A stretch of DNA of 64,000 nt from Ureibacillus acetophenoni (GCF_900220965.1 NZ_OBQC01000008.1:62001-126000), one strand, 5' to 3'; numbered from the stretch's first letter, positions 53,286 to 62,693 are shown. Notes: generated by a model from the letters alone, not told the origin. Made by a program: numbers and translations.

Positions 53286-53657
53286 TTGGGCAAAAGCTTT
53301 ATTAAAATCGCTGGAGTTTATTTTTTCCTTGCTGTAATTCTAGGACTTGTAATGGGGATCATTCAAAACTTTGCTTTTACTTCTGTTCATGCGCACTTAA
53401 ATTTACTCGGTTGGGTTTCAATGGCGTTATTCGGATTAATTTATAGTGTATATAAACGCGCAGGAGAAACGTCATTAGCAAAAGCTCATTTTTGGCTCCA
53501 TAATATTGGTTTACCGATTATGCAAGGGTCATTGTTTATTGAATTACTAACTGGTAATACGTCACTTACAATTGGAATTATTATTGGTTCGCTCATTGTT
53601 ATTTTAGGTGTAATACTATTTGTGTTGAACTTATTCTTAAATTTAAAAGAGGCATAA
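53286..53657 (+). CDS. Small four-helix membrane protein, haem-copper oxidase subunit I-like
   Basis: This ~123-residue membrane protein has four hydrophobic helices. The segment SVHAHLNLLGWVSMALFGLIY, with two His in one helix, and HFWLHNIGLPIMQG, with two more, resemble haem-ligand helices of cbb3-type oxidase subunit I or NnrS-like proteins, but the rest of the oxidase is absent. No other respiratory gene is near, so it may be a stand-alone haem- or NO-related protein. The likely start is TTG 53286, seven bases after GGAGG; a TTG one codon earlier is possible. Confidence 0.7.
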   Translation: MGKSFIKIAGVYFFLAVILGLVMGIIQNFAFTSVHAHLNLLGWVSMALFGLIYSVYKRAGETSLAKAHFWLHNIGLPIMQGSLFIELLTGNTSLTIGIIIGSLIVILGVILFVLNLFLNLKEA

Positions 53658-53661
53658 AAAT

Positions 53662-53702
53662 AAAAGCAATCTCCCACGGTATAAGGTGGAAGATTGCTTT
53701 CT
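53662..53702. terminator. Bidirectional terminator
   Basis: AAAGCAATCT and AGATTGCTTT outer stem, with CCCAC/GTGG continuing inward, between convergent genes. Confidence 0.85.
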
Positions 53703-53732
53703 TATTTAACCTTTAATTCGAACAGCTTACTA

Positions 53733-54974
53733 TTAAAATGCCCAATCGCCGCTACGGAAGACAGGTACTACTGTGCCGTCTTCTTTAATGCCGTCAATAT
53801 TCATTTCTGCCGAACCGATCATGAAGTCGACATGTACTGTTCCTGTATTTAGACCATTTGCTCTTAACTCTTCAGCACTCATTTTTGTGCCACCTTGAAT
53901 TGTAGTAGGATAAGCAGAACCAATAGCTAAGTGGTTTGATGCATTTTCATCAAATAATGTATTAAAGAAAGTAATACCTGATTGAGAAATTGGAGATGGA
54001 TCTGGAACTAGAGCAATTTCACCTAAACCTGTTCCACCCTCATTATCAAACACTAATTTTTTCATTGCCTCATCTCCAGTTTCAGCTGAAATGTCGACAA
54101 TTTTTCCATCCTTAAATGTCACTTCAATGCCTTCTACTAACGTACCAGCATAGCTTAAAGGTAATGTGCTACGCACAACACCGTCCATACGACGAGTATC
54201 AGGTGCGGTGAAGACTTCTTCTGTTGGCATGTTTGCAATAAACTCTTCACCCTTTGGATTGTAGCTTTCTGCACATACCCAAATATGGTTTTTAGGTAAT
54301 CCTAATGTTAAATCAGTACCTGGTGCTGTGTAGTGAAGTGCGTCAAATTGGTACTCATTTAGCTTAGCTGCCTTTTCATTTAATGTTTCTTTATGTTTAT
54401 CCCAAGCAGCGATTGGATCTTCTTCATAAACACGACATGTTTTGAAGATTTGATCCCATAGGGCAGCTACTTGTTCTTCTGATGTAGCTAGGTTAGGGAA
54501 CACTTTTGCAGCCCAACCTGCGCCAGCTGCAGCTGCTACTGTCCATTTTAAATCATCATTTTGTGTAGCTACACGTTGTGCATGGAATGCCTTCCCTGCA
54601 ACTTGTTGATATGCTGCTACTTTGGCAGGATCTGCTTCATTTAGTAAACCAGGATCACTGGATACGATTGAAAGACGACTTACGCGTTTATTTAATACAT
54701 GGTCTTCCACTTCATCGATTTCATATTGAGGAATATCTGTTAAAACTTCAGTTGGTTGATGTAAATAGTGAAGTTTCGAGATTTCATCATCAGACCATTT
54801 CACAATGACCTTTTCTGCACCTAATGCATAAGCTTCACTTGTAATTAAACGAGCCAATGGAGCTTGGTCAACGTTAATCGTCATCTTTACCCAATCTCCA
54901 GGTTGTACATTAATCCCTTTAGAGACAAGCAGTTTTGCGTATTTTTTTAAATTCTCTTCAAAATTAGCTAACAT
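53733..54974 (-). CDS. Aminopeptidase, peptidase family M29
   Basis: This 413-residue cytoplasmic metallo-aminopeptidase removes N-terminal residues from peptides. The N-terminal half (NFEENLKKYAKLLVSKG, GDWVKMTINVDQAPLAR) and the C-terminal metal domain with GTDLTLGLP, NMPTEEVFTAPD, GLGEIALVPD, FNTLFDENASNHLAIG and HVDFMIGS are standard for M29 (AmpS/thermophilic aminopeptidase); the Glu, His and Asp ligands are in place. The length matches the family (~410) from ATG 54974; the frame is open to 55070, but earlier starts would add residues the family does not have. Single gene. Confidence 0.92.
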   Translation of the reverse strand: MLANFEENLKKYAKLLVSKGINVQPGDWVKMTINVDQAPLARLITSEAYALGAEKVIVKWSDDEISKLHYLHQPTEVLTDIPQYEIDEVEDHVLNKRVSRLSIVSSDPGLLNEADPAKVAAYQQVAGKAFHAQRVATQNDDLKWTVAAAAGAGWAAKVFPNLATSEEQVAALWDQIFKTCRVYEEDPIAAWDKHKETLNEKAAKLNEYQFDALHYTAPGTDLTLGLPKNHIWVCAESYNPKGEEFIANMPTEEVFTAPDTRRMDGVVRSTLPLSYAGTLVEGIEVTFKDGKIVDISAETGDEAMKKLVFDNEGGTGLGEIALVPDPSPISQSGITFFNTLFDENASNHLAIGSAYPTTIQGGTKMSAEELRANGLNTGTVHVDFMIGSAEMNIDGIKEDGTVVPVFRSGDWAF

Positions 54975-55145
54975 TTTTGGTTCACCCCTGTTGAATTTAT
55001 TTACCAATATTACCATACATTTTGGAACTTTGTTGGAATATTCTCCGAGGAGAATTATACCATTATTCACACTAGTCTGAATATATAATTGGTATAATTA
55101 GGAACTCTTTAAAGTTATAATTAAGTGTAAGGAGGAGTGGTACAA

Positions 55146-55511
55146 ATGGCCGAAGAAAGAACAGTTCAAGAGGTTGACCAGTATATGGAAAAACTACCTG
55201 AAGAAATAAAAATAATTACTGAAAATTTAAGGGAAATTATATTAGATTCTTCACCAGCTTTAATAGAAGAATATAAATGGTCCATGCCTAATTACTCTTA
55301 TAAAGGGTTAGTATGTTATTTACAATCATCAAAAAAACACGTCAATCTAGGGTTTCATAAAGGGAATGAGCTGCAAGAAAAAGACTCGAATCAGTTATTG
55401 CAAGGAACAGGAAAAAATATGCGCCATATAAAAATCACGAAGGTTGAGGAAATAAGGCAAGAAGAAATTAAATTACTTATACTTGAAGCTATTCAATTGA
55501 ATGAGGAATGA
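55146..55511 (+). CDS. DUF1801 (YdhG-like) protein
   Basis: This 121-residue cytoplasmic protein is of the DUF1801 fold: EVDQYMEKLPEEIKIITENLREIILDSSP, then EEYKWSMPNYSYKGLVCYLQ and HVNLGFHKG, with a closing helix. Members act in various contexts (some bind iron or are linked to frataxin-like roles), but no firm function can be given. The start is ATG 55146, ten bases after GGAGG; GTG 55137 in the same frame touches that site. It is single, with a bidirectional terminator after it. Confidence 0.83.
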   Translation: MAEERTVQEVDQYMEKLPEEIKIITENLREIILDSSPALIEEYKWSMPNYSYKGLVCYLQSSKKHVNLGFHKGNELQEKDSNQLLQGTGKNMRHIKITKVEEIRQEEIKLLILEAIQLNEE

Positions 55512-55513
55512 TA

Positions 55514-55555
55514 ATAAAATGGTCCGCTTCTATAGTTAAGAAGGGACCATTTTAT
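55514..55555. terminator. Bidirectional terminator
   Basis: ATAAAATGGTCC pairs with GGACCATTTTAT and CTTCT/AGAAG extends it; it reaches the stop codon of the next minus-strand gene. Confidence 0.88.
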
Positions 55556-55944
55556 TATAAAAAACGCTGCCTATCCTCAGGCGATGGAATCATACAACTT
55601 TCATTTTTACCAAACCATTTATATCGATTTTTTGCAATGAATTGATAGACAAAGTTTCTCATTGGCTTCGGAACGATGACAAAAAAGTATAATAGTTTAT
55701 ATGCACCTTTTAAATCTTTACAAACTCTGAGTGCAGCGGTGGATTGAAGAAAGTATTTATCACCGTCAATGAGTACAAAGCTATCCAAATTTTCCGGAGC
55801 ATTATATTTGTTTAATAACCCCTTTCCAATATCACTTTGTAATGATGCAAATTGGAAAACTTTATTAGTATCCCTTTTAATAATAAACTGTACGCTAGCA
55901 TCACAAAAATTACATTCCCCATCGAACAAAATGATTTTTTTCAA
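55555..55944 (-). CDS. Thiol-disulfide oxidoreductase, DCC family (YuxK-like)
   Basis: This 129-residue protein of the DCC/DUF393 family has a thioredoxin-like fold. The signature DGECNFC (residues 8-14) holds the two redox cysteines, followed by FIIKRDTNKVFQFASLQS, then SFVLIDGDKYFLQSTAAL and KWFGKNESCMIP, all typical. The family's partner is unknown; in Bacillus it is called YuxK. No operon partners here. AGGGG precedes the ATG. Confidence 0.87.
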   Translation of the reverse strand: MKKIILFDGECNFCDASVQFIIKRDTNKVFQFASLQSDIGKGLLNKYNAPENLDSFVLIDGDKYFLQSTAALRVCKDLKGAYKLLYFFVIVPKPMRNFVYQFIAKNRYKWFGKNESCMIPSPEDRQRFL

Positions 55945-56060
55945 CCTTCCACACCCCTTTCAATACATACTTCCATTTTACTTGAAAATCATCTTACTTA
56001 ACAGTTTTGTATGGTTAAAACTCATTTCACTCATGGAATAAAAATTAACTAATATAAATA

Positions 56061-56099
56061 AAAAAACTGTCCCTCATAGATTTTGAAGGACAGTTTTTT
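56061..56099. terminator. Terminator of the sstT gene (bidirectional form)
   Basis: AAAAAACTGTCC pairs perfectly with GGACAGTTTTTT, 31 bases past the sstT stop. Confidence 0.9.
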
Positions 56100-56129
56100 G
56101 CAACTAGTAGTAATGATTTATTAAAGAAT

Positions 56130-57350
56130 TTAATTTGCCTTAGCATCTTTTCGTTTTTTCGCTAGATCAGCAACTGCTGTGAATAATACGTCAGATGAAG
56201 AGTTTAATGCTGTTTCAGTTGAGTCTTGTAATACGCTGATGACAAAACCAACACCGATAACTTGCATTGCAATATCATTTGGAATACCTAACAGACTACA
56301 AGCTAGCGGAATAAGTAGTAATGACCCCCCAGCAACTCCTGAAGCACCAGAAGCAGAGACTGCTGATACTACCATCAGTATAATTGCTGTCCAAATGTCG
56401 ACTTCTACCCCAAGTGTGTGAGCTGCAGAGAGTGTTAAGATGGAGATCGTAATTGCTGCTCCAGCCATATTAATTGTTGCACCTAATGGAATTGAAACAG
56501 AATAAGTATCTTCATCTAAGCCTAACTTTTTACATAAAGTTAAGTTTACCGGAATATTTGCAGCTGAACTACGTGTAAAGAATGCAGTTAAACCACTTTC
56601 TTTCACTGTTCTCCATACAAGTGGATATGGATTTTTACGAATATAAATAAAAGCAATGATTGGATTTACGATGAATGCTACAAAGAATATAGATCCAAGT
56701 AATAAAATTAAAAGTTGTCCATATTCAGCTAATGCTTGTATACCATTCGTAGAAATTGCACTGAAAACAAGACCCATAATACCAAATGGTGCGATTTCGA
56801 TTACCCATTTTACAAGAGTTGTAATTGCTTCAGAGATGTTTGCAATGGCTGTTTTCGTTGAATCGGCAGCCTTTCTTAATAAGAAACCTAGTAAAAGTGC
56901 CCATATTAGAATACCTAGATAGTTAGCATTTAATAATGCATTTACTGGATTATCTACTAAATTAAACAGTAATGTTTGGAATACTTCTAATATTCCACTA
57001 GGTGGAGCTACGTCACTAGCTCCTTCTGTAAGAGTCAAAGTTACAGGGAATAAAAAACTTGCGACTACTCCAACGACACCGGCTACTAATGTGGCAATGA
57101 TATATAGACCCAAAATAGATTTCATATTTGTTTTATTGCCACTATTATGTTTTGAGATCGCATGTATTACTAGGAATAATACGAGAATTGGTGCAACAGC
57201 TTTAAGTGCGCCAACAAATAACGTTCCAAATACAGTTACCCATTGTGTGTATTGCGGAATTGTTAGAGCTAACAATATCCCAAGAATAATTCCTCCAAGA
57301 ATTCTTCCTACTAAACTAATTTCAGTCCATTTGACAATCGCATTTTTCAT
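56130..57350 (-). CDS. sstT: Serine/threonine:sodium symporter SstT
   Basis: This 406-residue membrane transporter of the DAACS (glutamate-transporter) family imports serine and threonine with sodium. It has eight helices and two re-entrant loops; marks are [18 protein letters not shown] at the start, [14 protein letters not shown] (hairpin 1), [13 protein letters not shown] (the sodium site in helix 7) and [19 protein letters not shown] (hairpin 2). The sequence resembles SstT more than GltP/GltT at these loops. Single gene, GGGGT before the ATG. Confidence 0.92.
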   Translation of the reverse strand: MKNAIVKWTEISLVGRILGGIILGILLALTIPQYTQWVTVFGTLFVGALKAVAPILVLFLVIHAISKHNSGNKTNMKSILGLYIIATLVAGVVGVVASFLFPVTLTLTEGASDVAPPSGILEVFQTLLFNLVDNPVNALLNANYLGILIWALLLGFLLRKAADSTKTAIANISEAITTLVKWVIEIAPFGIMGLVFSAISTNGIQALAEYGQLLILLLGSIFFVAFIVNPIIAFIYIRKNPYPLVWRTVKESGLTAFFTRSSAANIPVNLTLCKKLGLDEDTYSVSIPLGATINMAGAAITISILTLSAAHTLGVEVDIWTAIILMVVSAVSASGASGVAGGSLLLIPLACSLLGIPNDIAMQVIGVGFVISVLQDSTETALNSSSDVLFTAVADLAKKRKDAKAN

Positions 57351-58022
57351 GATGTACCCCCAAAGTAGTAGATGAATATTTTTACAGTGAACATTTGTAC
57401 TGTCTGAATGGACAGTTTTGATAGAAAATAGTTTAACATGATTCTCTAAATAGGGAAATAAGAAAATTAAAAAAATTTATCTCTTTGTATATAAAAAAGG
57501 ATTACTAAATATATTAGAAAGTTACTATTTTTTACTTCAAACCTATTATAACAGTATTCATACTGTTATACAACAGTGTGTGCAAAATAAAATATTGGAA
57601 AGTTTTATTTATTCAAAAAATATATATAAAATAATAGAGGGTTTCTAATCTTCTTATTTAATCTGCGTTAATGACGGTATTAACGCTTTTTTTATAGAAA
57701 AGAATGCGTTTTTTATATTGACACGATTAAACGTTGACGTAGTGCAGTTGTAAAGGTTTTCATATAGAACTAAGTTTGAAATTATTATCATTATAAAATA
57801 ATCATATTGTGTCTAAATTACGAAACTTTGTACTATAACAGTATGCGGATTATCTTGAATTCTAAAGAAAAAATTTGATAAAGTTACAAACAGACCAGCT
57901 GGTTGTCTTGGTGAAGAAGCGCGAGGGAAACCGAATTATCAATTATTTATGTCTCAACAAATCATTAGCATCATGAGTCAATGCTTTGTTGAACAAGGAT
58001 TCATAGATAGAAGGAGATTAAA
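57351..58022. other. Gene-free region with orphan terminator and a start-less frame
   Basis: This 672-base gap contains a hairpin ACTGTC/GACAGT (~57398-57415), an intrinsic terminator at 57665 with no gene just before it, and a 59-codon open frame from 57859 to 58038 with no usable start, which overlaps the DHA2 exporter gene. A short RNA or a decayed regulator gene is possible. No known riboswitch was recognised. Confidence 0.4.
57665..57693 (+). terminator. Orphan intrinsic terminator
   Basis: GCGTTAAT pairs with ATTAACGC, followed by seven T. No coding sequence lies in the 310 bases before it on this strand. Confidence 0.8.
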
Positions 58023-59432
58023 ATGGAATCACATTTAAAAGTAAGAAATCCAAGATTAATAGCATTTGTATTAATGACAGGTGCATTCATTGGATTATTT
58101 AGTGAAACGGCATTAAATATGGCGTTGACAGAAATTATGGATGAATTCGCTGTTGACCAAACAGTAGCCCAATGGGTGACGACAGGGTATTTATTAGTTT
58201 TAGCAATATTTGTTCCAATTTCAGCATTTTTAGTACGTTGGTTTACAACAAAGCAATTAGCTCTTGGTGGGATACTATTATCTTTAATAGGAGCGTTGCT
58301 TGGGGCTTTAGCAATTAGTTTCCCTATGCTAATGGCTGGGCGCATTGTACAAGCCATTGGTACTGGAATCATTATTCCAGTTATGAATATTGTTGTTTTA
58401 GTCATTTTCCCAGTAGCCAAACGCGGATTAGTAATGGGGGTAATGGGACTAGTTATTACAACTGCTCCAGCGGTAGGTCCAACTTTATCAGGTTTTATAA
58501 TTAGTGCATTAGACTGGACTTGGATTTTCTGGATTGTAGCAATACTTTATGTACTTTTATTATTAAGTAGCTTTAATTTGGATAATGCATCAGATATTAC
58601 AAAACCGAAAATGGATCTATTATCAATTCTATTATCTACAATTGGTTTAGTAGGTGTAATTTACGGTTTAAGTAAGTTGGCAGGTAATGCATTTACTGCA
58701 ATGGTTGTATGGTTACCGATCTTAATTGGTCTTATTGCTTTGGTCTTATTCGGTATGCGTCAGTTAAAAATGGAAACGCCAATGATCAATATTCGTGTAT
58801 TTAAAATTCCAATGTTCACATTAGGTACATTAACAATGTTCCTGGGAATCTTAATTATTTTAGCAGCGGGCATTTTACTGCCAATGTACTTAAAAGGTGC
58901 GTTATTAGTAAGTGCTGCTGTTGCAGGATTGTCATTATTACCAGGTAACGCAGTAAACGTTATTCTAGCACCTGTTGTTGGTGGATTATTTGATAAATCT
59001 GGAGGGAAAGCCCGTGGGTTTATCATTTTTGGAGCATTATTTATTGTTATCGGTACTATCATATTTGCAACAACGTTATCGGCAACAACACCTTTATGGT
59101 TAGTAATTTTATCATTCATTATTCTGTTCTTTGGTATGACGTTTGTTATGATGCCAGCTCAAACGAATGCTATGAATGTATTGCCGCGTAAATGGTATGC
59201 AGATGGTGCGGCAGCAATGAACACATTAAACCAAGTTGCTGGTGCTGCTGGTACATCTATTGCAATTACATTATTTACAACTGGGCAAAAGAATTTTATG
59301 GCTAATACACCAACTGGTTCAGATCAAGAAGTACTTGCAGCAGGAATACAAACTGCATTCACGTTTGTGGCAGCTGTTGCTGTAATTATTTTAGTACTAG
59401 CATTCTTTACAAAAAATCCAAAGAAACAATAA
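58023..59432 (+). CDS. MFS drug exporter, DHA2 (14-helix, LmrB/EmrB type)
   Basis: This 469-residue membrane exporter has 14 predicted helices. Marks of the DHA2 group are VTTGYLLVLAIFVPISAFL after helix 1, GRIVQAIGTGIIIPVMN (motif C-like region), ITTAPAVGPTLSGF (motif C proper) and NTLNQVAGAAGTSIAI near the end. Such pumps expel lincosamides, lipophilic cations or other drugs; the substrate is not readable. GAAGGAG precedes the ATG. The 670-base upstream region contains an orphan terminator at 57665, so attenuation is conceivable. Confidence 0.88.
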   Translation: MESHLKVRNPRLIAFVLMTGAFIGLFSETALNMALTEIMDEFAVDQTVAQWVTTGYLLVLAIFVPISAFLVRWFTTKQLALGGILLSLIGALLGALAISFPMLMAGRIVQAIGTGIIIPVMNIVVLVIFPVAKRGLVMGVMGLVITTAPAVGPTLSGFIISALDWTWIFWIVAILYVLLLLSSFNLDNASDITKPKMDLLSILLSTIGLVGVIYGLSKLAGNAFTAMVVWLPILIGLIALVLFGMRQLKMETPMINIRVFKIPMFTLGTLTMFLGILIILAAGILLPMYLKGALLVSAAVAGLSLLPGNAVNVILAPVVGGLFDKSGGKARGFIIFGALFIVIGTIIFATTLSATTPLWLVILSFIILFFGMTFVMMPAQTNAMNVLPRKWYADGAAAMNTLNQVAGAAGTSIAITLFTTGQKNFMANTPTGSDQEVLAAGIQTAFTFVAAVAVIILVLAFFTKNPKKQ

Positions 59433-59662
59433 TTTAAATTTAATAGATTAAGAATGGAAATTTACTTGTGAGGCTAAAAGTGATTCAAGTAATTGGTGCT
59501 AAAGTACAATAAAAAATACAAAATTCGGACTATTACAAATAGACTGATAAATATGAGATAATTAGATTGAAAGTTAGGGATTCAAAAAGCGGGTTGATAA
59601 AGATCAATTACGCTCTTTGATTTTGAGTATTTTCTTTTAAGTTTAATAAAAAGGAGATATGT

Positions 59663-60163
59663 ATGATGTTTTCAATTGGGGATACAGTATTTTATGGAGC
59701 ACATGGCGTATGCATTGTTGAAGATATTCAGGATCAAAATTTTTTTGGTAATACAAAAGCTTACTATATTTTACGTTCGTTCCACGATACAACTTTAAAA
59801 CTGTTTCATCCTGTTAAATCGGAGGATTCGAAACTAACACCCATTGCTTCCAAAGAAAAGGCAGAATTACTATTAGATACATTTAAAAATCCGCCAGATG
59901 AATGGAATGATCGTGCAACGGAGCGTACAAACAATTATCATAAAATTATAGAATCGAACAATCATTTTATGATTGCTCAAATGGTCAATACGATTTTAAG
60001 AAAGAAAAATGAGTTGGATCAAGAAGGTAAGAAATTAGCGAGCCAAGAGCTACAAATTTTAAAACAAGTAACCCCTATTTTACACAAAGAGCTTTCTGTC
60101 AGTTTAGAAATAACTGTCGAAGATGTGGCAAACAGAATTGAAGAAATTATTGTGAAACATTAA
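59663..60163 (+). CDS. CarD/CdnL-like transcription factor
   Basis: This 166-residue cytoplasmic protein has the N-terminal RNA-polymerase-interacting domain of CarD/CdnL (FSIGDTVFYGAHGVCIVEDIQDQNF, YYILRS), about residues 1-60, and a helical C-terminal part (MIAQMVNTILRKKNELDQEGKKL) that in this family contacts promoter DNA near the -10. Bacillus YdeB is a similar protein. A general effect on initiation, often at ribosomal promoters, is inferred from the family. AAGGAG lies six bases before ATG 59663. Terminator follows at 60171. Confidence 0.85.
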   Translation: MMFSIGDTVFYGAHGVCIVEDIQDQNFFGNTKAYYILRSFHDTTLKLFHPVKSEDSKLTPIASKEKAELLLDTFKNPPDEWNDRATERTNNYHKIIESNNHFMIAQMVNTILRKKNELDQEGKKLASQELQILKQVTPILHKELSVSLEITVEDVANRIEEIIVKH

Positions 60164-60170
60164 CTTTTAC

Positions 60171-60200
60171 AGGGCATTTCAAAATAGAAATGCTCTTTTT
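60171..60200 (+). terminator. Intrinsic terminator
   Basis: GGCATTTC pairs with GAAATGCT (one G-T pair), followed by a T-rich tail. Confidence 0.8.
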
Positions 60201-60225
60201 ATTTTTAAAAATTATAGGCAAGTGA

Positions 60226-60642
60226 TTATTTTACTTCCCATAACCCCTTGCCATCAATAATATGTTGGATACCTTCTTCACAAACTCCATAAGATCTCCA
60301 ATTACAAGTTTCGCAAACAGTTTGAATGTCCATTGGAACAACAAATTTTTTTACCCGTTGCTCAATTTCTTGCCACTTTAGTTTTTCTCCGATCATGAGC
60401 CCCATTTTTTCTAATATCACTGCATCTCTAATATAAATATTTTCATTTTTACAATGGTACTCTCCGGAATTCGGATACTTTTCGCATAATTGGTCAGGTC
60501 CCTCAACTATTTCCACAAAAGTTTCGGGATGACTTCTCAATGTTTGATGTAATTTTGTCATGTTCTCTACATAATCTTTTGAGTAGCCCATGCCACGATA
60601 TCCTAATAGGCAAAATAGGTGATGACCTCGTAATTGAATCAT
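60226..60642 (-). CDS. DUF1284 protein
   Basis: This 138-residue cytoplasmic protein begins with the family signature RGHHLFCLLGYRGMGYS. Cysteines lie at CLLGYRG, QLCEKYP, YHCKNE, and a C-terminal cluster VCETCNWRSYGVC, which suggests binding of an iron-sulfur cluster or another metal. Function unknown. It stands alone on the minus strand and ends against the CarD-like gene's terminator. Confidence 0.85.
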   Translation of the reverse strand: MIQLRGHHLFCLLGYRGMGYSKDYVENMTKLHQTLRSHPETFVEIVEGPDQLCEKYPNSGEYHCKNENIYIRDAVILEKMGLMIGEKLKWQEIEQRVKKFVVPMDIQTVCETCNWRSYGVCEEGIQHIIDGKGLWEVK

Positions 60643-60975
60643 AAATTTTCCCCCTAGTTGAATTGTGTGTTAACTATTGTTTTAATTTGGTTAACTAATA
60701 GTTTTATAGTAACATACTAAGAATGAAAAGAAATAGAAGATTATACTCGAAATACTGGGATGTCTAATGAATATCCAGTGTCTAGCATATATTATTCAAA
60801 TCATTATTTAACAAATAATCTTATGACAAGCAATGAGTTAAATCTTCATGTTTCCAGAAAATAGTAAAAATGCAGGGTGATATGATGATATTTTGCGGTG
60901 AAATACAAAAAGAGCGGATCTCCACCTGAGAATCCGCCTATAAGGTTTTGATTGAATTGGAAGCTTTGGAGGATA
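60643..60975. other. Intergenic region
   Basis: The 333 bases hold the putative promoter area of the DUF1284 gene and, near its right end, the terminator of the ykuK-like gene. I see no gene. Confidence 0.5.
60903..60934 (-). terminator. Terminator of the ykuK-like gene
   Basis: On the minus strand GCGGATTCTC pairs with GAGATCCGC (one bulge), then CTTTTTGT. Confidence 0.8.
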
Positions 60976-61500
60976 TTATTTCGTAAATCGATTAGCGTAA
61001 CTACTTGCAACAAAGGAGTGCGGCTTAATTTTTGCTTCTAAACCTATGGATTTCATGCGCGATATCATTTCGTTAACAAAAATACGAGTTTTGTTTCGGT
61101 TACCGGACCCGATATCAATATGACCTTCAATTGTGAAGCTTGCGCCTTTATAAATATGAGGTAACACGATATCAATTAATTGATCTTTTTTCTCTCTTGT
61201 AAATAACGATACAACCTCTTCCGTTAAAGAAGTTTCATAGGATATGCGTTCATGTAAATTGGTCATTTTTCTATGAACGATCACTTTACGAAAACACGCC
61301 CAAACACCTTTTCGTTCTTGTTGAATGACAATCCCAGTGATAAATTTCGTTAACCTTCCATGGACTTGAGAATCGGTTCCAAACATTAACCGGAAATTAC
61401 CGGTTGGATCTTTCTCCATAAATTGAATGATATGACGGAAAACTTGGTCAAAAGACATTCTCTTATCGCTAAGATTTTGAAAGGTACTATTATTTTCCAT
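60976..61500 (-). CDS. ykuK: YkuK family protein (DUF458, RNase H-like)
   Basis: This 174-residue cytoplasmic protein matches YkuK of Bacilli. The start of the domain is FRLMFGTDSQVHGRLTKFITGIVIQ, where the Asp in GTDSQ corresponds to an RNase H-fold acidic residue, followed by VHRKMTNLHERISYET and IEGHIDIGSGNRNKTR (second acidic region) and KPHSFVASSYANRFTK. RNase H-like nuclease activity has been suggested from the fold, but no substrate is proved. The family is common in spore formers. AAGGTAGG precedes the ATG. Confidence 0.85.
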   Translation of the reverse strand: MENNSTFQNLSDKRMSFDQVFRHIIQFMEKDPTGNFRLMFGTDSQVHGRLTKFITGIVIQQERKGVWACFRKVIVHRKMTNLHERISYETSLTEEVVSLFTREKKDQLIDIVLPHIYKGASFTIEGHIDIGSGNRNKTRIFVNEMISRMKSIGLEAKIKPHSFVASSYANRFTK

Positions 61501-61654
61501 ATGTTGCCTACCTTTCTGTTTTAGTAAGCTATTAATAAAGCTTATTCATGTAATGTGTAAAAAAATTAGTCAAATAAATGAAAATGCTCGCGAAATTGTA
61601 TGAATTAGTGGAATTTGCTCATGTTAAATTCAAAAAATGGAATGAGGTTTAAGT

Positions 61655-62371
61655 ATGATTGCTACAAATTTAATCAAAGTTTTCATTGGTTTTAGCACAT
61701 TATTTACATACTTTGATTTTGAGCAACCATCGAACATGATGGAAGTAAGCGAGTTAGTTGAGACATCCGTGTTCGTCGAATCTAATACTTATAAAGAGGA
61801 ATTTTTAGTTTATCCCCAAGTAACAAATATGAACGATCAAAAAGCTCAGGGGAAAATAAATGAAGTGTTTAAAACGCAAATTAAATCCTCTTATGAAGGT
61901 TATTTGAAGTTAAAAGACGACATGGAAAAGTTTAAAGGAGAAGAAAAAAAGCATTGTGAAGAATTCCCGTACTCTTGTGAGTATAGTTACATTACTCGAT
62001 TTGAAGTTATGTTCAACCAAGATGGTAAGCTGAGTATTTTATTCTATGATTCAATATATTCTGGTGGGGCCCATGGAATTGAAACGGTTGCAACTTATAA
62101 TTTTGATACTAAAACAGGAGAACTTTACACACTAAAAGACATTATTTCAAATGAATCAAAATTTGAGAGTTTAACTGAATATGCAAAGAAATTTATGAAA
62201 GACCATCAGGAACTCTTCTTTGATGAAAATATAATTGGGGAATTTAAGGTGAGTGAAGATACACAATTTTACTTTACTGAAAGTGGAATAGATTTAATCT
62301 TCCAACAGTACGAAGTAGCACCATACGCAGCAGGTCATCCGACGATTAGCATTCCAAATTCTGAATTATAA
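61655..62371 (+). CDS. Secreted DUF4163/DUF3298-like protein
   Basis: This 238-residue protein has a short hydrophobic N-terminus (ATNLIKVFIGFSTLFTYF) that should export or anchor it, with no lipobox. The rest follows the PdaC/RsiV-type module: FLVYPQVTNMNDQKAQGKINEVF, RFEVMFNQDGKLSILFYD, the conserved SGGAHGIETVATYNFDTKTGEL and YAAGHPTISIP. No deacetylase or sigma-binding segment is attached. It is a distant paralogue of the lipoprotein at 8301. AATGAGG precedes the ATG. Function unknown; cell-envelope binding is plausible. Confidence 0.75.
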   Translation: MIATNLIKVFIGFSTLFTYFDFEQPSNMMEVSELVETSVFVESNTYKEEFLVYPQVTNMNDQKAQGKINEVFKTQIKSSYEGYLKLKDDMEKFKGEEKKHCEEFPYSCEYSYITRFEVMFNQDGKLSILFYDSIYSGGAHGIETVATYNFDTKTGELYTLKDIISNESKFESLTEYAKKFMKDHQELFFDENIIGEFKVSEDTQFYFTESGIDLIFQQYEVAPYAAGHPTISIPNSEL

Positions 62372-62387
62372 TATAAACAGCGACTTA

Positions 62388-62425
62388 GCCATCTACACTA
62401 ACTATCGGTGTGGATGGCATTTTTA
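62388..62425 (+). terminator. Intrinsic terminator
   Basis: GCCATCTACAC pairs with GTGTGGATGGC (one G-T pair), followed by ATTTTTAC. Confidence 0.85.
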
Positions 62426-62483
62426 CATTTGTGATAGGAACTTTATTAAGTAATAAAATATTTCTACTAGTTACCTTCGGAAG

Positions 62484-62665
62484 GGTGGATTCTAATAACT
62501 CATTAATATTTTCTAATATCTCCTTTTGTTATTCTAATAAGTCATGGATTTTTTCTAATAACTTACTAAAAATAATAAGAATCTGAATTAGATTCTAATA
62601 ATGGCTCCATTTATTCTAATAACTACATCAGATTTTCTAATAAGTTACACTATTTCTCTAATATC
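62484..62665. repeat. TTCTAATAA word array with 21-bp period
   Basis: TTCTAATAA or a close variant begins at 62490, 62511, 62532, 62553, 62593, 62614 and 62635, with a weaker copy near 62655; a degenerate copy fits near 62573. Steps are exactly 21 bases except one double step of 40. Sequences between the words are unrelated. It lies between the terminators at 62388 and 62694 and holds no gene. Confidence 0.9.
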
Positions 62666-62693
62666 AAATTGTATAACCTTTCCAAACATAAAA

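Noticed and set aside
57780-57810. Fur-like site before the drug exporter
   Set aside because: Only one half of the 7-1-7 pattern fits; the region is simply A/T-rich.
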